Below are positions 44,578 through 51,859 of a DNA stretch of 64,000 bases, in pieces. The stretch lies in contig JBMFVW010000001.1 of the NCBI GenBank assembly GCA_049965795.1, positions 1 to 64,000 on the forward strand, written 5' to 3'. This stretch comes from Acidulodesulfobacterium_A sp049965795 (GTDB lineage: Bacteria > SZUA-79 > Acidulodesulfobacterales > Acidulodesulfobacteraceae). The notes under the pieces are model-generated. The model was given only the letters and a program-made list of their open reading frames with translations, searched no databases and had not been told where the DNA came from. Each line of letters starts with the position of its first letter. Within the stretch, counting starts at the first letter, position 1. The position numbers were made by a program, and so were the translations under genes.

Positions 44578-44620
44578 ACGGGGACAGAATTCAATTCTGT
44601 CCCCGTATTTAGGTAATCTG
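44578..44620 (+). repeat. REP-like palindrome copy 5 (best GGGGACAG copy) with tail
   Basis: The core is at 44578-44606, starting ACGGGGACAGAATTC and ending AATTCTGTCCCCGT, followed by the tail ATTTAGGTAATCTG up to the gap edge. Its sequence beside a gap is as expected when a multi-copy repeat breaks an assembly. Confidence 0.9.
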
Positions 44621-44720
44621 NNNNNNNNNNNNNNNNNNNNNNNNNNNNNNNNNNNNNNNNNNNNNNNNNNNNNNNNNNNNNNNNNNNNNNNNNNNNNNNN
44701 NNNNNNNNNNNNNNNNNNNN
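44621..44720. other. Assembly gap (100 N)
   Basis: Exactly 100 consecutive N. True length and content are unknown. Confidence 0.99.
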
Positions 44721-44731
44721 GCACCTTTTCC

Positions 44732-44747
44732 TATCGGCAAATTTGGG
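44732..44747 (+). repeat. 16-bp dispersed motif copy 4
   Basis: TATCGGCAAATTTGGG, the inverted partner of 44523-44538. It is preceded by CACCTTTTCC, matching in reverse the GAAAAGGCAC next to copy 2. Confidence 0.65.
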
Positions 44748-44776
44748 ATAATCAAAAGTGCCGAAAAGGAAAAAAC

Positions 44777-44820
44777 AAAAGTGCCGAAAATACTATATTT
44801 AATATATTTTCGGCACTTTT
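44777..44820 (-). terminator. Strong hairpin, likely groESL terminator
   Basis: The 16-base arms AAAAGTGCCGAAAATA and TATTTTCGGCACTTTT match perfectly around a 12-base loop. Read on the minus strand the hairpin is followed by GTTTTTTCC, as in an intrinsic terminator downstream of groEL. A further copy of the left arm (44749-44767, TAATCAAAAGTGCCGAAAA) can pair instead with 44807-44825 over 19 bases, so two mutually exclusive stems exist. Confidence 0.7.
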
Positions 44821-44837
44821 GATTACTTATTTTAGAT

Positions 44838-44866
44838 ACGGTGCCGGAATTCAATTCCGGCACCGT
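44838..44866 (-). repeat. REP-like palindrome copy 6 (best GCCGG copy)
   Basis: A perfect-looking 29-bp palindrome that opens ACGGTGCCGGAATTC and closes AATTCCGGCACCGT. TTTTAGAT is on the left and CACAAC on the right. It is 46 bases past the groEL stop. Confidence 0.9.
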
Positions 44867-44912
44867 CACAACTTAAACAGCAGATTTTACTGATTAAGCG
44901 GCATCTATATAT

Positions 44913-46553
44913 TTAATACATTCCGCCCATACCGCCGCCGGGCATTCCGCCGGGCATTCCTGCAGCAGGTTTCTCTTCAGGTTTGTCGGCTATCATAGCT
45001 TCGGTAGTCAGCATAAGGGATGCAACGCTTGCCGCATTCTGAAGCGCAGTTCTTTCGACTTTCGTCGGATCTATAATACCGGCCTTAATAAGGTCTTCAT
45101 ATTTATCCGCGGCGGCGTTATATCCGAAAGCCGCTCCGTCATTGTTCAAAACTTTGTCTATAACTATAGAACCTTCTACTCCTGCATTTTCCGATATCAT
45201 TCTTAAAGGCTCCTGAACGGCTCTTTTAATTATTTTAATGCCGGATTCCTCGTCGTGGTTTGCGCCTTTAAGTTTATCTATAGCTTTAGCTGCTCTTAAC
45301 AGCGCGACGCCTCCTCCCGGAACTATGCCTTCTTCTACGGCGGCTCTCGTAGCGTGTAATGCATCTTCTACTCTGGCTTTCTTTTCTTTCATTTCGGTTT
45401 CGGTAGCCGCGCCTACGTTTATTACCGCAACTCCGCCGATTAATTTTGCAAGTCTTTCCTGAAGTTTCTCTTTATCGTAATCTGATGTAGATTCTTCAAT
45501 TTGCGCTCTGATCTGTTTTACTCTCTTTTCTATATCGCCTTTCGAACCTGCTCCGTCTACCACGGTAGTATTGTCTTTATCTACCGTAATTCTTTTTGCC
45601 TGGCCAAGGTCTTTAAGTGTAATAGATTCGAGTTTAACGCCTATATCTTCGGAAATTACCTGTCCGCCTGTCAATATTGCTATATCTTCGAGCATCGCTT
45701 TCCTTCTGTCGCCGAAACCGGGAGCTTTAACTGCGCAGCAGTTTAAAGTGCCTCTTAATTTATTAACGACGAGCGTCGCAAGAGCTTCCCCTTCAACTTC
45801 TTCCGCTATTATGATAAACGGACGGCCGGACTTCGCAATCTGTTCAAGAATCGGCAATAAATCTTTCATTGCGGAGATTTTCTTTTCGTTAATCAAAACA
45901 TACGGGTTGTCGAGAACGCATTCCATTCTTTCAGAGTCGGTTACGAAATAAGGAGACAAATAGCCTCTGTCAAACTGCATTCCTTCTACTACTTCAAGAG
46001 TAGTCTCCATGCTTTTTGCTTCTTCTACGGTAATAACGCCTTCTTTTCCGACTTTATCCATAGCTTCGGCTATAATAGAACCGATAGTTTCGTCGTTGTT
46101 TGCGGATATCGTGCCTACCTGGGCTATTTCTTTTTGATCCTGAATAGGTTTAGATATTTTTTTAAGTTCTTTTACAATTTCTTCTACGGCTTTATCTATT
46201 CCTCTTTTAACATAAATAGGGCTGGCTCCTGCCGTAACGTATTTTACGCCTTCTTTATATATAGCCTGCGCTAAAACCGTTGCGGTAGTCGTTCCGTCTC
46301 CGGCTGTATCTGATGTTTTAGAAGCTACTTCTTTTACCATCTGTGCGCCCATATTTTGGAACTTATCCGATAATTCTATTTCTTTTGCGACGGTAACGCC
46401 GTCTTTCGTAATCGTGGGCGAACCGAAAGATTTTTCGATTACTACGTTTCTTCCTTTGGGTCCAAGCGTAACTTTAACGGCATCTGCAAGCGCATTGACG
46501 CCGGTAAGAATTTCTGCTCTGGCTTCCGCTGAAAATTTTAATTCTTTTGCCAT
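44913..46553 (-). CDS. groL: Chaperonin GroEL
   Basis: The 60-kDa chaperonin folds cytosolic proteins in an ATP-driven double ring. At 546 residues it is full length, with LGPKGRNVVIEKSFGSPTITKDG, the ATPase motif DTAGDGTTTATVLAQ and KAPGFGDRRKAMLEDIA. The typical Gly-Gly-Met tail GMPGGMPGGGMGGMY closes it. A strong GGAG site precedes the start (CTTTAAAGGAGTAGAATAATT). It lies 49 bp after groS in the groESL operon, controlled by a CIRCE element. Confidence 0.98.
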   Translation of the reverse strand: MAKELKFSAEARAEILTGVNALADAVKVTLGPKGRNVVIEKSFGSPTITKDGVTVAKEIELSDKFQNMGAQMVKEVASKTSDTAGDGTTTATVLAQAIYKEGVKYVTAGASPIYVKRGIDKAVEEIVKELKKISKPIQDQKEIAQVGTISANNDETIGSIIAEAMDKVGKEGVITVEEAKSMETTLEVVEGMQFDRGYLSPYFVTDSERMECVLDNPYVLINEKKISAMKDLLPILEQIAKSGRPFIIIAEEVEGEALATLVVNKLRGTLNCCAVKAPGFGDRRKAMLEDIAILTGGQVISEDIGVKLESITLKDLGQAKRITVDKDNTTVVDGAGSKGDIEKRVKQIRAQIEESTSDYDKEKLQERLAKLIGGVAVINVGAATETEMKEKKARVEDALHATRAAVEEGIVPGGGVALLRAAKAIDKLKGANHDEESGIKIIKRAVQEPLRMISENAGVEGSIVIDKVLNNDGAAFGYNAAADKYEDLIKAGIIDPTKVERTALQNAASVASLMLTTEAMIADKPEEKPAAGMPGGMPGGGMGGMY

Positions 46554-46602
46554 AATTATTCTACTCCTTTAAATTTGAATTTAAATTAAATTTTAAAATT
46601 GC

Positions 46603-46893
46603 TTATTTTTCTACAATCGCCAAGATGTCGTCTTCTTTCATAATAAGATATTCCTTGTCATCTATTTTAACGTCGTTGCCGGAATATTTTGCAAATAAAA
46701 CGATGTCGCCAACCTTAACATCCATCGGGATTTTTTTGCCGTCTTCTAAAATTCTGCCGTTTCCCGCAGCGACTACTTTGCCCTGCATGGGCTTTTCTTT
46801 TGCGGAATCAGGAATAAACAATCCTCCTTTAGTTTTTTCTTCTTCCTGAAGCCTTTCTACTAAGACTCTGTCTTGCAATGGTTTAACTTTCAT
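46603..46893 (-). CDS. groS: Co-chaperonin GroES
   Basis: A 96-residue heptameric lid of GroEL. It shows KVKPLQDRVLVERLQEEEKTKGGLFIP, the mobile loop, and KVGDIVLFAKYSGNDVKIDDKEYLIMKEDDILAIV. A GGAG site (AATAAGGAGAAGAAGTTT) precedes the start. It is the first gene of groESL, 56 bp downstream of the CIRCE element. Confidence 0.98.
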   Translation of the reverse strand: MKVKPLQDRVLVERLQEEEKTKGGLFIPDSAKEKPMQGKVVAAGNGRILEDGKKIPMDVKVGDIVLFAKYSGNDVKIDDKEYLIMKEDDILAIVEK

Positions 46894-46948
46894 AAACTTC
46901 TTCTCCTTATTTAAATTTGATTTAATTATATAAATAAAATTAAAATTT

Positions 46949-46975
46949 TTAGCACTTATTGGCTTTGAGTGCTAA
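46949..46975. promoter_or_regulatory. CIRCE operator (HrcA-binding) of groESL
   Basis: TTAGCACTT, nine-base spacer ATTGGCTTT, then GAGTGCTAA. This matches the CIRCE consensus TTAGCACTC-N9-GAGTGCTAA at all but one position. It lies upstream of groS in the expected orientation and implies heat-shock control by an HrcA repressor encoded elsewhere. Confidence 0.93.
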
Positions 46976-47172
46976 CCTTTTTAATATACACTTATGCTTT
47001 TAAAAAAACAATAGCGTAAATCTTTTATGATTTTGCGATAAACTTAAGTTATTTTATAATTATAGATAAATAAACGAAGTTTTCTTTATATTATTTAATT
47101 ATTTGCATTTTTATTAAGTTTTACTTATATTTTTAATTTTATTTTTTTATTTTATCGTTAATTTAAAAGTGA

Positions 47173-47178
47173 TATAAT
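47173..47178 (+). promoter_or_regulatory. -10 box close to ABC ATPase start (possible leaderless mRNA)
   Basis: TATAAT ends eight bases before the ATG at 47187, and no ribosome site is seen between. Transcription would start at or just before the start codon. The -35 region is weak. Confidence 0.35.
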
Positions 47179-47186
47179 TGAATTAA

Positions 47187-47909
47187 ATGGAAAAATATAT
47201 TCTTGAAATAAACGGCTTAACAAAAAACTTTAATCGTTTAAAAGTTCTAAATGATGTTAGTTTTAAAATTAAATCAGGTGATTTTTTTGGATTAATAGGT
47301 CCTAACGGCGCCGGAAAATCCACTCTTTTAAAAATTCTTTACGGAATAGTAATTCCTGATTCCGGAAATATTTCTATTAACGGGTTCGATTTCACGTCTA
47401 ATTATAAAAAAATTAAATATTCTCTCGGAATAGTCTCTCAGGAAGATAATTTAGACGAAGACCTGACAGTTAACGATAATCTTATCGTTTATTCAAAATA
47501 TTTCGGAATTAATGACGGAGAATCACGCAGGCGGGCAAACGAACTTCTTAATTTTTTCGATATGGGCGAAAAAAAGTATTCTAAGGTTTCGGAACTTTCC
47601 GGCGGGTTAAAAAGAAGGCTTATGATAGCCAGAGCATTAGTCAACAATCCCTCATTAATTATATTAGACGAACCTACAAGCGGATTAGACCCTGAATACA
47701 GACAAAATATATGGGAAAAACTCAAGGCCTTAAACAGGAACGGAGTTACTATTCTTATGTCAACGCATTATATGGAAGAAGCGGAACGGCTTTTTAAAAA
47801 CATTATAATATTAACCCACGGCAATATCGTTTTTAAAGGCGCTATAAACGAAATAACTTTGAATAAAAAATCTTTGGAAGAAATTTTTATAGACATAGCA
47901 AAACATTAA
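47187..47909 (+). CDS. ABC transporter ATP-binding protein (NodI/DrrA-like exporter)
   Basis: A 240-residue ATPase. Motifs are Walker A GPNGAGKS (38-45), Q-loop VSQEDNLDEDLTV, signature LSGG (137-140), Walker B LIILDEP (157-163) and the H-loop STHYMEEAERL. The Q-loop and EEAERL features place it with ABC-2 type exporters such as NodI, DrrA or CcmA-like drug and polysaccharide exporters. Its permease partner follows 28 bp downstream. The substrate is unknown. No ribosome site is visible. Confidence 0.92.
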   Translation: MEKYILEINGLTKNFNRLKVLNDVSFKIKSGDFFGLIGPNGAGKSTLLKILYGIVIPDSGNISINGFDFTSNYKKIKYSLGIVSQEDNLDEDLTVNDNLIVYSKYFGINDGESRRRANELLNFFDMGEKKYSKVSELSGGLKRRLMIARALVNNPSLIILDEPTSGLDPEYRQNIWEKLKALNRNGVTILMSTHYMEEAERLFKNIIILTHGNIVFKGAINEITLNKKSLEEIFIDIAKH

Positions 47910-47937
47910 ATTCATCATCAATAATTAAATTTAATAA

Positions 47938-48735
47938 ATGGAACTTTTAAAAAAAATACACAAAACAAATTCAAATTTAAGCAAAAGTTTATTTACCGTT
48001 TTTTACCGCAACTATTTAGTCTGGCTGAAGTATTACAAACCAGGTATAATCGGTGATATTCTTGAACCGCTTTTATATCTTGCGGCTTTGGGATTAGGAA
48101 TCGGCCGTTTTATCCATAATATAAACGGAATATCTTACATTAAATATATAGTTCCCGGAATAATTGCATCTTCTTCCATGTATGCGGCGGCATTCGAATC
48201 GACTTTCGGCGCATATACGAGAATGGTTACGAACGGCATTTATCAGGCAATTTTACTTACCCCCATAGGTATAGAAGACATAGTTTCCGGCGAAATTCTT
48301 TGGGGGACGGCAAAAGCTTTTATGAGCGGAACCGCCGTATTGATAATCGGAGCGGTTTTCGGATGGATAATTTCTCCTGCAGCTATTATTATACCCTTAG
48401 TTATAGTTCTGAACGGGATATTGTTTTCTTCGCTATCTTTGCTTATAACGTCGTTTTCGCCGTCGTACGATTTCTTTTCCTATTATTTTACCATCGCGAT
48501 ATCTACTATGTTCCTATTTTCCGGCGTATTTTATCCGGTTTCTTCCCTGCCTTATTTAATAAGATATTTAGTCTATATTATGCCGCTATACTATACAGTG
48601 AGCATAATGAGAATGCTTGACGAAGGCAAAATCCACCCGGTTTTGTTATTTTCTTATTTGTCGGTAATTATATTATTTGCGCTAATATTTTTTTATGCGT
48701 CGGTTTATTTTATAAAAAAAAGGGTTATAAAATAA
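47938..48735 (+). CDS. ABC-2 type transporter permease (NodJ-like)
   Basis: A 265-residue membrane protein with about six helices, the ABC-2 permease pattern. It has LVWLKYYKPGIIGDILEPLLYLAALGLGIG at the first helix and FLFSGVFYPVSSLPYLIRYLVYIMPLYYTV near the end, both typical of NodJ/DrrB. It pairs with the ATPase just upstream. It ends three bases before the convergent dcd gene. Substrate unknown. Confidence 0.9.
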   Translation: MELLKKIHKTNSNLSKSLFTVFYRNYLVWLKYYKPGIIGDILEPLLYLAALGLGIGRFIHNINGISYIKYIVPGIIASSSMYAAAFESTFGAYTRMVTNGIYQAILLTPIGIEDIVSGEILWGTAKAFMSGTAVLIIGAVFGWIISPAAIIIPLVIVLNGILFSSLSLLITSFSPSYDFFSYYFTIAISTMFLFSGVFYPVSSLPYLIRYLVYIMPLYYTVSIMRMLDEGKIHPVLLFSYLSVIILFALIFFYASVYFIKKRVIK

Positions 48736-48738
48736 ATT

Positions 48739-49284
48739 TTAAAGTTTCGGCAGGGTTATACCTATCTGAGACTGATATTTGCCTTTTTTGTCTTTATAGG
48801 ATACTTTGGGTTCTTCGCCTTCAAAAAAAAGAACCTGAGCAATACCTTCATTTGCGTAAATTTTAGCAGGAAGCGGAGTAGTATTAGATATTTCTAAAGT
48901 AACGTATCCTTCCCATTCCGGTTCGAACGGCGTAACGTTAACTACTATGCCGCATCTGGCATATGTAGATTTGCCGAGACATATAGTAACGACGTTTCTG
49001 GGTATTTTAAAATATTCGACCGATCTTCCGAGCGCAAAAGAATTAGGCGGAACTATGCAGACGTCCGATACTAAATCTATAAAAGACTTTGAATCGAAGT
49101 TTTTAGGATCTACTACGGTATTATTAATATTGGTAAATATTTTAAATTCGTTGGATATCCGCAAATCATAACCGAAGGAAGAAACGCCGTAAGATATAAC
49201 TCCGTTTCTAACCTGAGAGTTTTCAAAAGGGCTTATCATCCCTTCTTTAGCCTTTTCTTCGATCCATTTGTCGTTTTTAATCAT
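48739..49284 (-). CDS. dcd: dCTP deaminase
   Basis: The 181-residue enzyme makes dUTP (or dUMP in the bifunctional form) from dCTP for thymidylate synthesis. Family motifs include SYGVSSFGYDLRISNEF, GKSTYARCGIVVNVTPFEPEWEGYVTLEISN and PAKIYANEGIAQVLFFEG, which contains the catalytic Glu and nucleotide-binding residues. Length is normal for the monofunctional or bifunctional trimer. It is followed by no thymidylate gene here. It is 34 bp downstream of the LOG-family gene. Confidence 0.95.
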   Translation of the reverse strand: MIKNDKWIEEKAKEGMISPFENSQVRNGVISYGVSSFGYDLRISNEFKIFTNINNTVVDPKNFDSKSFIDLVSDVCIVPPNSFALGRSVEYFKIPRNVVTICLGKSTYARCGIVVNVTPFEPEWEGYVTLEISNTTPLPAKIYANEGIAQVLFFEGEEPKVSYKDKKGKYQSQIGITLPKL

Positions 49285-49318
49285 ATTTTAAAATATTTAT
49301 ATAATTAATTATGTTAAT

Positions 49319-50002
49319 TTATAAATTAAAGTTTAAAATAAAATCGGTTATTTCGTCCGCATCATCCATGATTTTAATTATGTCAAAATCTTTTTCAGAG
49401 ATATAAGATTTTTTTAAAGTATTGCTTTTAATCCAGTCTATTAATCCTTTCCAATAGTCCGAGCCGTATAAAATTACCGGAAAAGGTTTTGTTTTACCGG
49501 TCTGAATCAATTCTACGGTTTCAAAAAGTTCGTCTAAAGTTCCGAAACCGCCCGGCATCATAATGTATGCTGAAGCGTATCTTACTAGCATAACTTTTCT
49601 TACAAAAAAATATTTGAACTCTAAAGTTACGTCGGCAAATTTGTTAAGCGTCTGCTCGTGCGGAAGCTTAATATTTAATCCTACCGAACTTACGTTTAAA
49701 CCGTGCTGTTCCTTGGCTTCCCTGCACCCTCTGTTTGCGGCTTCCATTACTCCCGGACCTCCGCCTGAAATTATGGAAAAACCCTTTAAAGCTAATTCAT
49801 AAGCCAATTCTTTAGTTTGCATATATACTTCTTCATTTTCCTTTACTCTTGCGCTTCCGTATATAGTTACCGCCGGACATACCGACGGCAGCATATCGAA
49901 CCCGTCCACGAATTCGCTTATAATTTTAAAAAGCCGCCAAGGTTCCGTATGGTCAAACGAATTAAGTTCATATCTTTTTATGTCTTCTTTTTTAATCGGC
50001 AT
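49319..50002 (-). CDS. LOG-family nucleotide phosphoribohydrolase (TIGR00730)
   Basis: A 227-residue Rossmann-like protein with the two LOG motifs SGGGPGVMEAANRG and PGGFGTLDELFE. Characterised members hydrolyse cytokinin- or purine-type nucleoside monophosphates (PpnN/LOG). The extra N-terminal 60 residues (FKIISEFVDGFDML) place it in the type with a short leader domain. Substrate here is unknown. It lies 103 bp downstream of the ferredoxin gene. Confidence 0.9.
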   Translation of the reverse strand: MPIKKEDIKRYELNSFDHTEPWRLFKIISEFVDGFDMLPSVCPAVTIYGSARVKENEEVYMQTKELAYELALKGFSIISGGGPGVMEAANRGCREAKEQHGLNVSSVGLNIKLPHEQTLNKFADVTLEFKYFFVRKVMLVRYASAYIMMPGGFGTLDELFETVELIQTGKTKPFPVILYGSDYWKGLIDWIKSNTLKKSYISEKDFDIIKIMDDADEITDFILNFNL

Positions 50003-50105
50003 AATATCTCTTTTAGCAGAGGCAAGACATTTTAATATTATAATTTATAATTTAATATGCCTCCCCTCTGCTTTTAAATAAGATTAAATTGATTAATTTG
50101 CCGCA

Positions 50106-50369
50106 TTAAAATTTCCAGTCTTTTTTATCGGGATGAGCCTTCATCGCCTTAGCTTTCAACTCATCTTTAGACTCTTTATGGTTGTCGTCCGGAATACAGC
50201 AATCTACCGGGCATACAGACGCACACTGCTGAGCATCGAAATATCCGTAGCATTCCGTGCAAAGGCTGGGATCTATAACATATATATCACCCTCGGAAAT
50301 AGCATTATTTGGGCATTCGGGAACGCAAACCCCGCATGCGATACATTCATCGGTAATTACAAAAGCCAT
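50106..50369 (-). CDS. 2[4Fe-4S] ferredoxin (YfhL/Allochromatium type)
   Basis: An 87-residue electron carrier. Cluster 1 cysteines are 9, 12, 15 and 19 (CIACGVCVPECP). Cluster 2 cysteines are 37, 40, 49 and 53, with an eight-residue insertion between the second and third. This is the Allochromatium-type pattern that gives a low-potential cluster. A C-terminal tail of about 25 Lys/Asp-rich residues follows. A GGAGG site precedes the start. It is downstream of enolase on the same strand. Confidence 0.93.
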   Translation of the reverse strand: MAFVITDECIACGVCVPECPNNAISEGDIYVIDPSLCTECYGYFDAQQCASVCPVDCCIPDDNHKESKDELKAKAMKAHPDKKDWKF

Positions 50370-50438
50370 AAAAACCTCCTTAAATTTTTTTAATTTATTT
50401 TTATTTTTACTGCTAAAAAACTGATAAATAAAATTTAA

Positions 50439-51740
50439 TTAACTTAAACGATCTCCCGCTCCTTTAAAGGCCTTTAATCCTAAGTATGAAGAATTAGAGC
50501 CGAGTTCTTCTTCTATCTGTAAAAGCCTGTTGTATTTCGCTACTCTTTCCGAACGCGCCGGCGCGCCTGTTTTAATTAATCCCGAATTAACTGCGACCGC
50601 AAGATCGGAAATAAATGTATCTTCCGTTTCTCCCGACCTGTGTGAAATAACGGCAGTCATATTATTTTTCTGGGTTAATTCTATGGCATCCAACGTCTGA
50701 GAAAGCGAACCTATCTGATTTAACTTAATCAGAACGGAATTTATGGAATGTGAATCTATAGCCTTTTTAATTCGTATAGGATTAGTTACCGTCAGGTCGT
50801 CGCCTACTATCTGGACTTTATTTCCAATTTCTTTTAATAACATTGAAAAACCGTTAAAATCATCCTGAGCCATACCGTCTTCTATGGATATAATAGGGAA
50901 TTTTTCCACGTAACCGGCATACATCGCTACCATTTCATCCGATTCTAATACGGTTTTTTTACCCGCCTCTTTAAGAACGTATTTTCCGTTATCGTAAAAT
51001 TCGCTTGCTGCAGGATCAAGGGCAATAAATATATCTTTACCGGGTTGATATCTGGCTTTTTCGATAGCCTCCATTATAAGCGTTATCGCCTCCATATTAT
51101 TTTGAAGATGCGGCGCAAAACCGCCTTCGTCGCCCACCGAAGTAGGCATTTTTTTATCGTCTAAAACCTTCTTGAGTTTTTGGTAAACTTCTACGCCCAT
51201 CCGCAACGCCTCTTCGAAAGATTTAGCGCCGGCGGGTACAATCATAAATTCCTGAAAATCAAGTAAATTATTTGCGTGTTTTCCGCCGTTTAAAATATTC
51301 ATCATCGGAACGGGCATTACATGAGCGTTAGCTCCGCCTAAATAACGATAAAGAGGAATCTCCAATTCATTCGCCGAAGCTGCGGCAGATGCAAGCGACA
51401 CCGCTAAAATAGCATTTGCGCCGAGATTAGACTTATTTTGGGTACCGTCTAAATTTATCATTATGTCGTCTATAAGCCTTTGGGAATAACTTTCGATTCC
51501 GTTAAGAGATTTTGCTATTATATCGTTAACTCCCTCTACCGCGGAATGAACCGATTTCCCGTCGAAAAGAGAATTATCGTTGTCTCTTTTTTCGTAAGCT
51601 TCATATTCGCCGGTAGAAGCGCCGGACGGGACGCATGCTGAACCGCTTACTCCGCTCTCCAAAGAAACTTTTACGCTTATAGTTGGATTTCCTCTGGAAT
51701 CTAAAATCTGCCTCCCCTTAACATCTACTATTTCGCTCAT
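50439..51740 (-). CDS. eno: Enolase
   Basis: Enolase interconverts 2-phosphoglycerate and phosphoenolpyruvate. The 433-residue protein has the family N-terminus VKGRQILDSRGNPT, NILNGGKHANN, GDEGGFAP, SIEDGMAQDD, the catalytic loop QIVGDDLTVTNP, the catalytic Lys in VLIKLNQIGS and ISHRSGETEDTFI. It is monocistronic or cotranscribed with the ferredoxin gene. Upstream lies the phosphohexomutase gene. Confidence 0.98.
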   Translation of the reverse strand: MSEIVDVKGRQILDSRGNPTISVKVSLESGVSGSACVPSGASTGEYEAYEKRDNDNSLFDGKSVHSAVEGVNDIIAKSLNGIESYSQRLIDDIMINLDGTQNKSNLGANAILAVSLASAAASANELEIPLYRYLGGANAHVMPVPMMNILNGGKHANNLLDFQEFMIVPAGAKSFEEALRMGVEVYQKLKKVLDDKKMPTSVGDEGGFAPHLQNNMEAITLIMEAIEKARYQPGKDIFIALDPAASEFYDNGKYVLKEAGKKTVLESDEMVAMYAGYVEKFPIISIEDGMAQDDFNGFSMLLKEIGNKVQIVGDDLTVTNPIRIKKAIDSHSINSVLIKLNQIGSLSQTLDAIELTQKNNMTAVISHRSGETEDTFISDLAVAVNSGLIKTGAPARSERVAKYNRLLQIEEELGSNSSYLGLKAFKGAGDRLS

Positions 51741-51859
51741 ATTGCAACGTCCCCTAAAAAGTTAATTAAATTAAGTTATTTAGATTAATTTTAAATAAAT
51801 CTTAAATATTATATCACTTTTTTTACGTTTTAAAAATACTTTATTTTATTTTTCACTTG

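Larger units (their letters stand above)
44472..44912. other. Repeat-rich intergenic region containing an assembly gap
   Basis: This 441-base stretch holds no supportable gene. In order it contains a 16-bp motif (44523), REP copy 5 (44578), 100 N, an inverted 16-bp motif (44732), a strong hairpin (44777-44820) and REP copy 6 (44838). The round number of Ns suggests a scaffold join of unknown true length, so a transposase or other gene may be missing. Confidence 0.9.
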
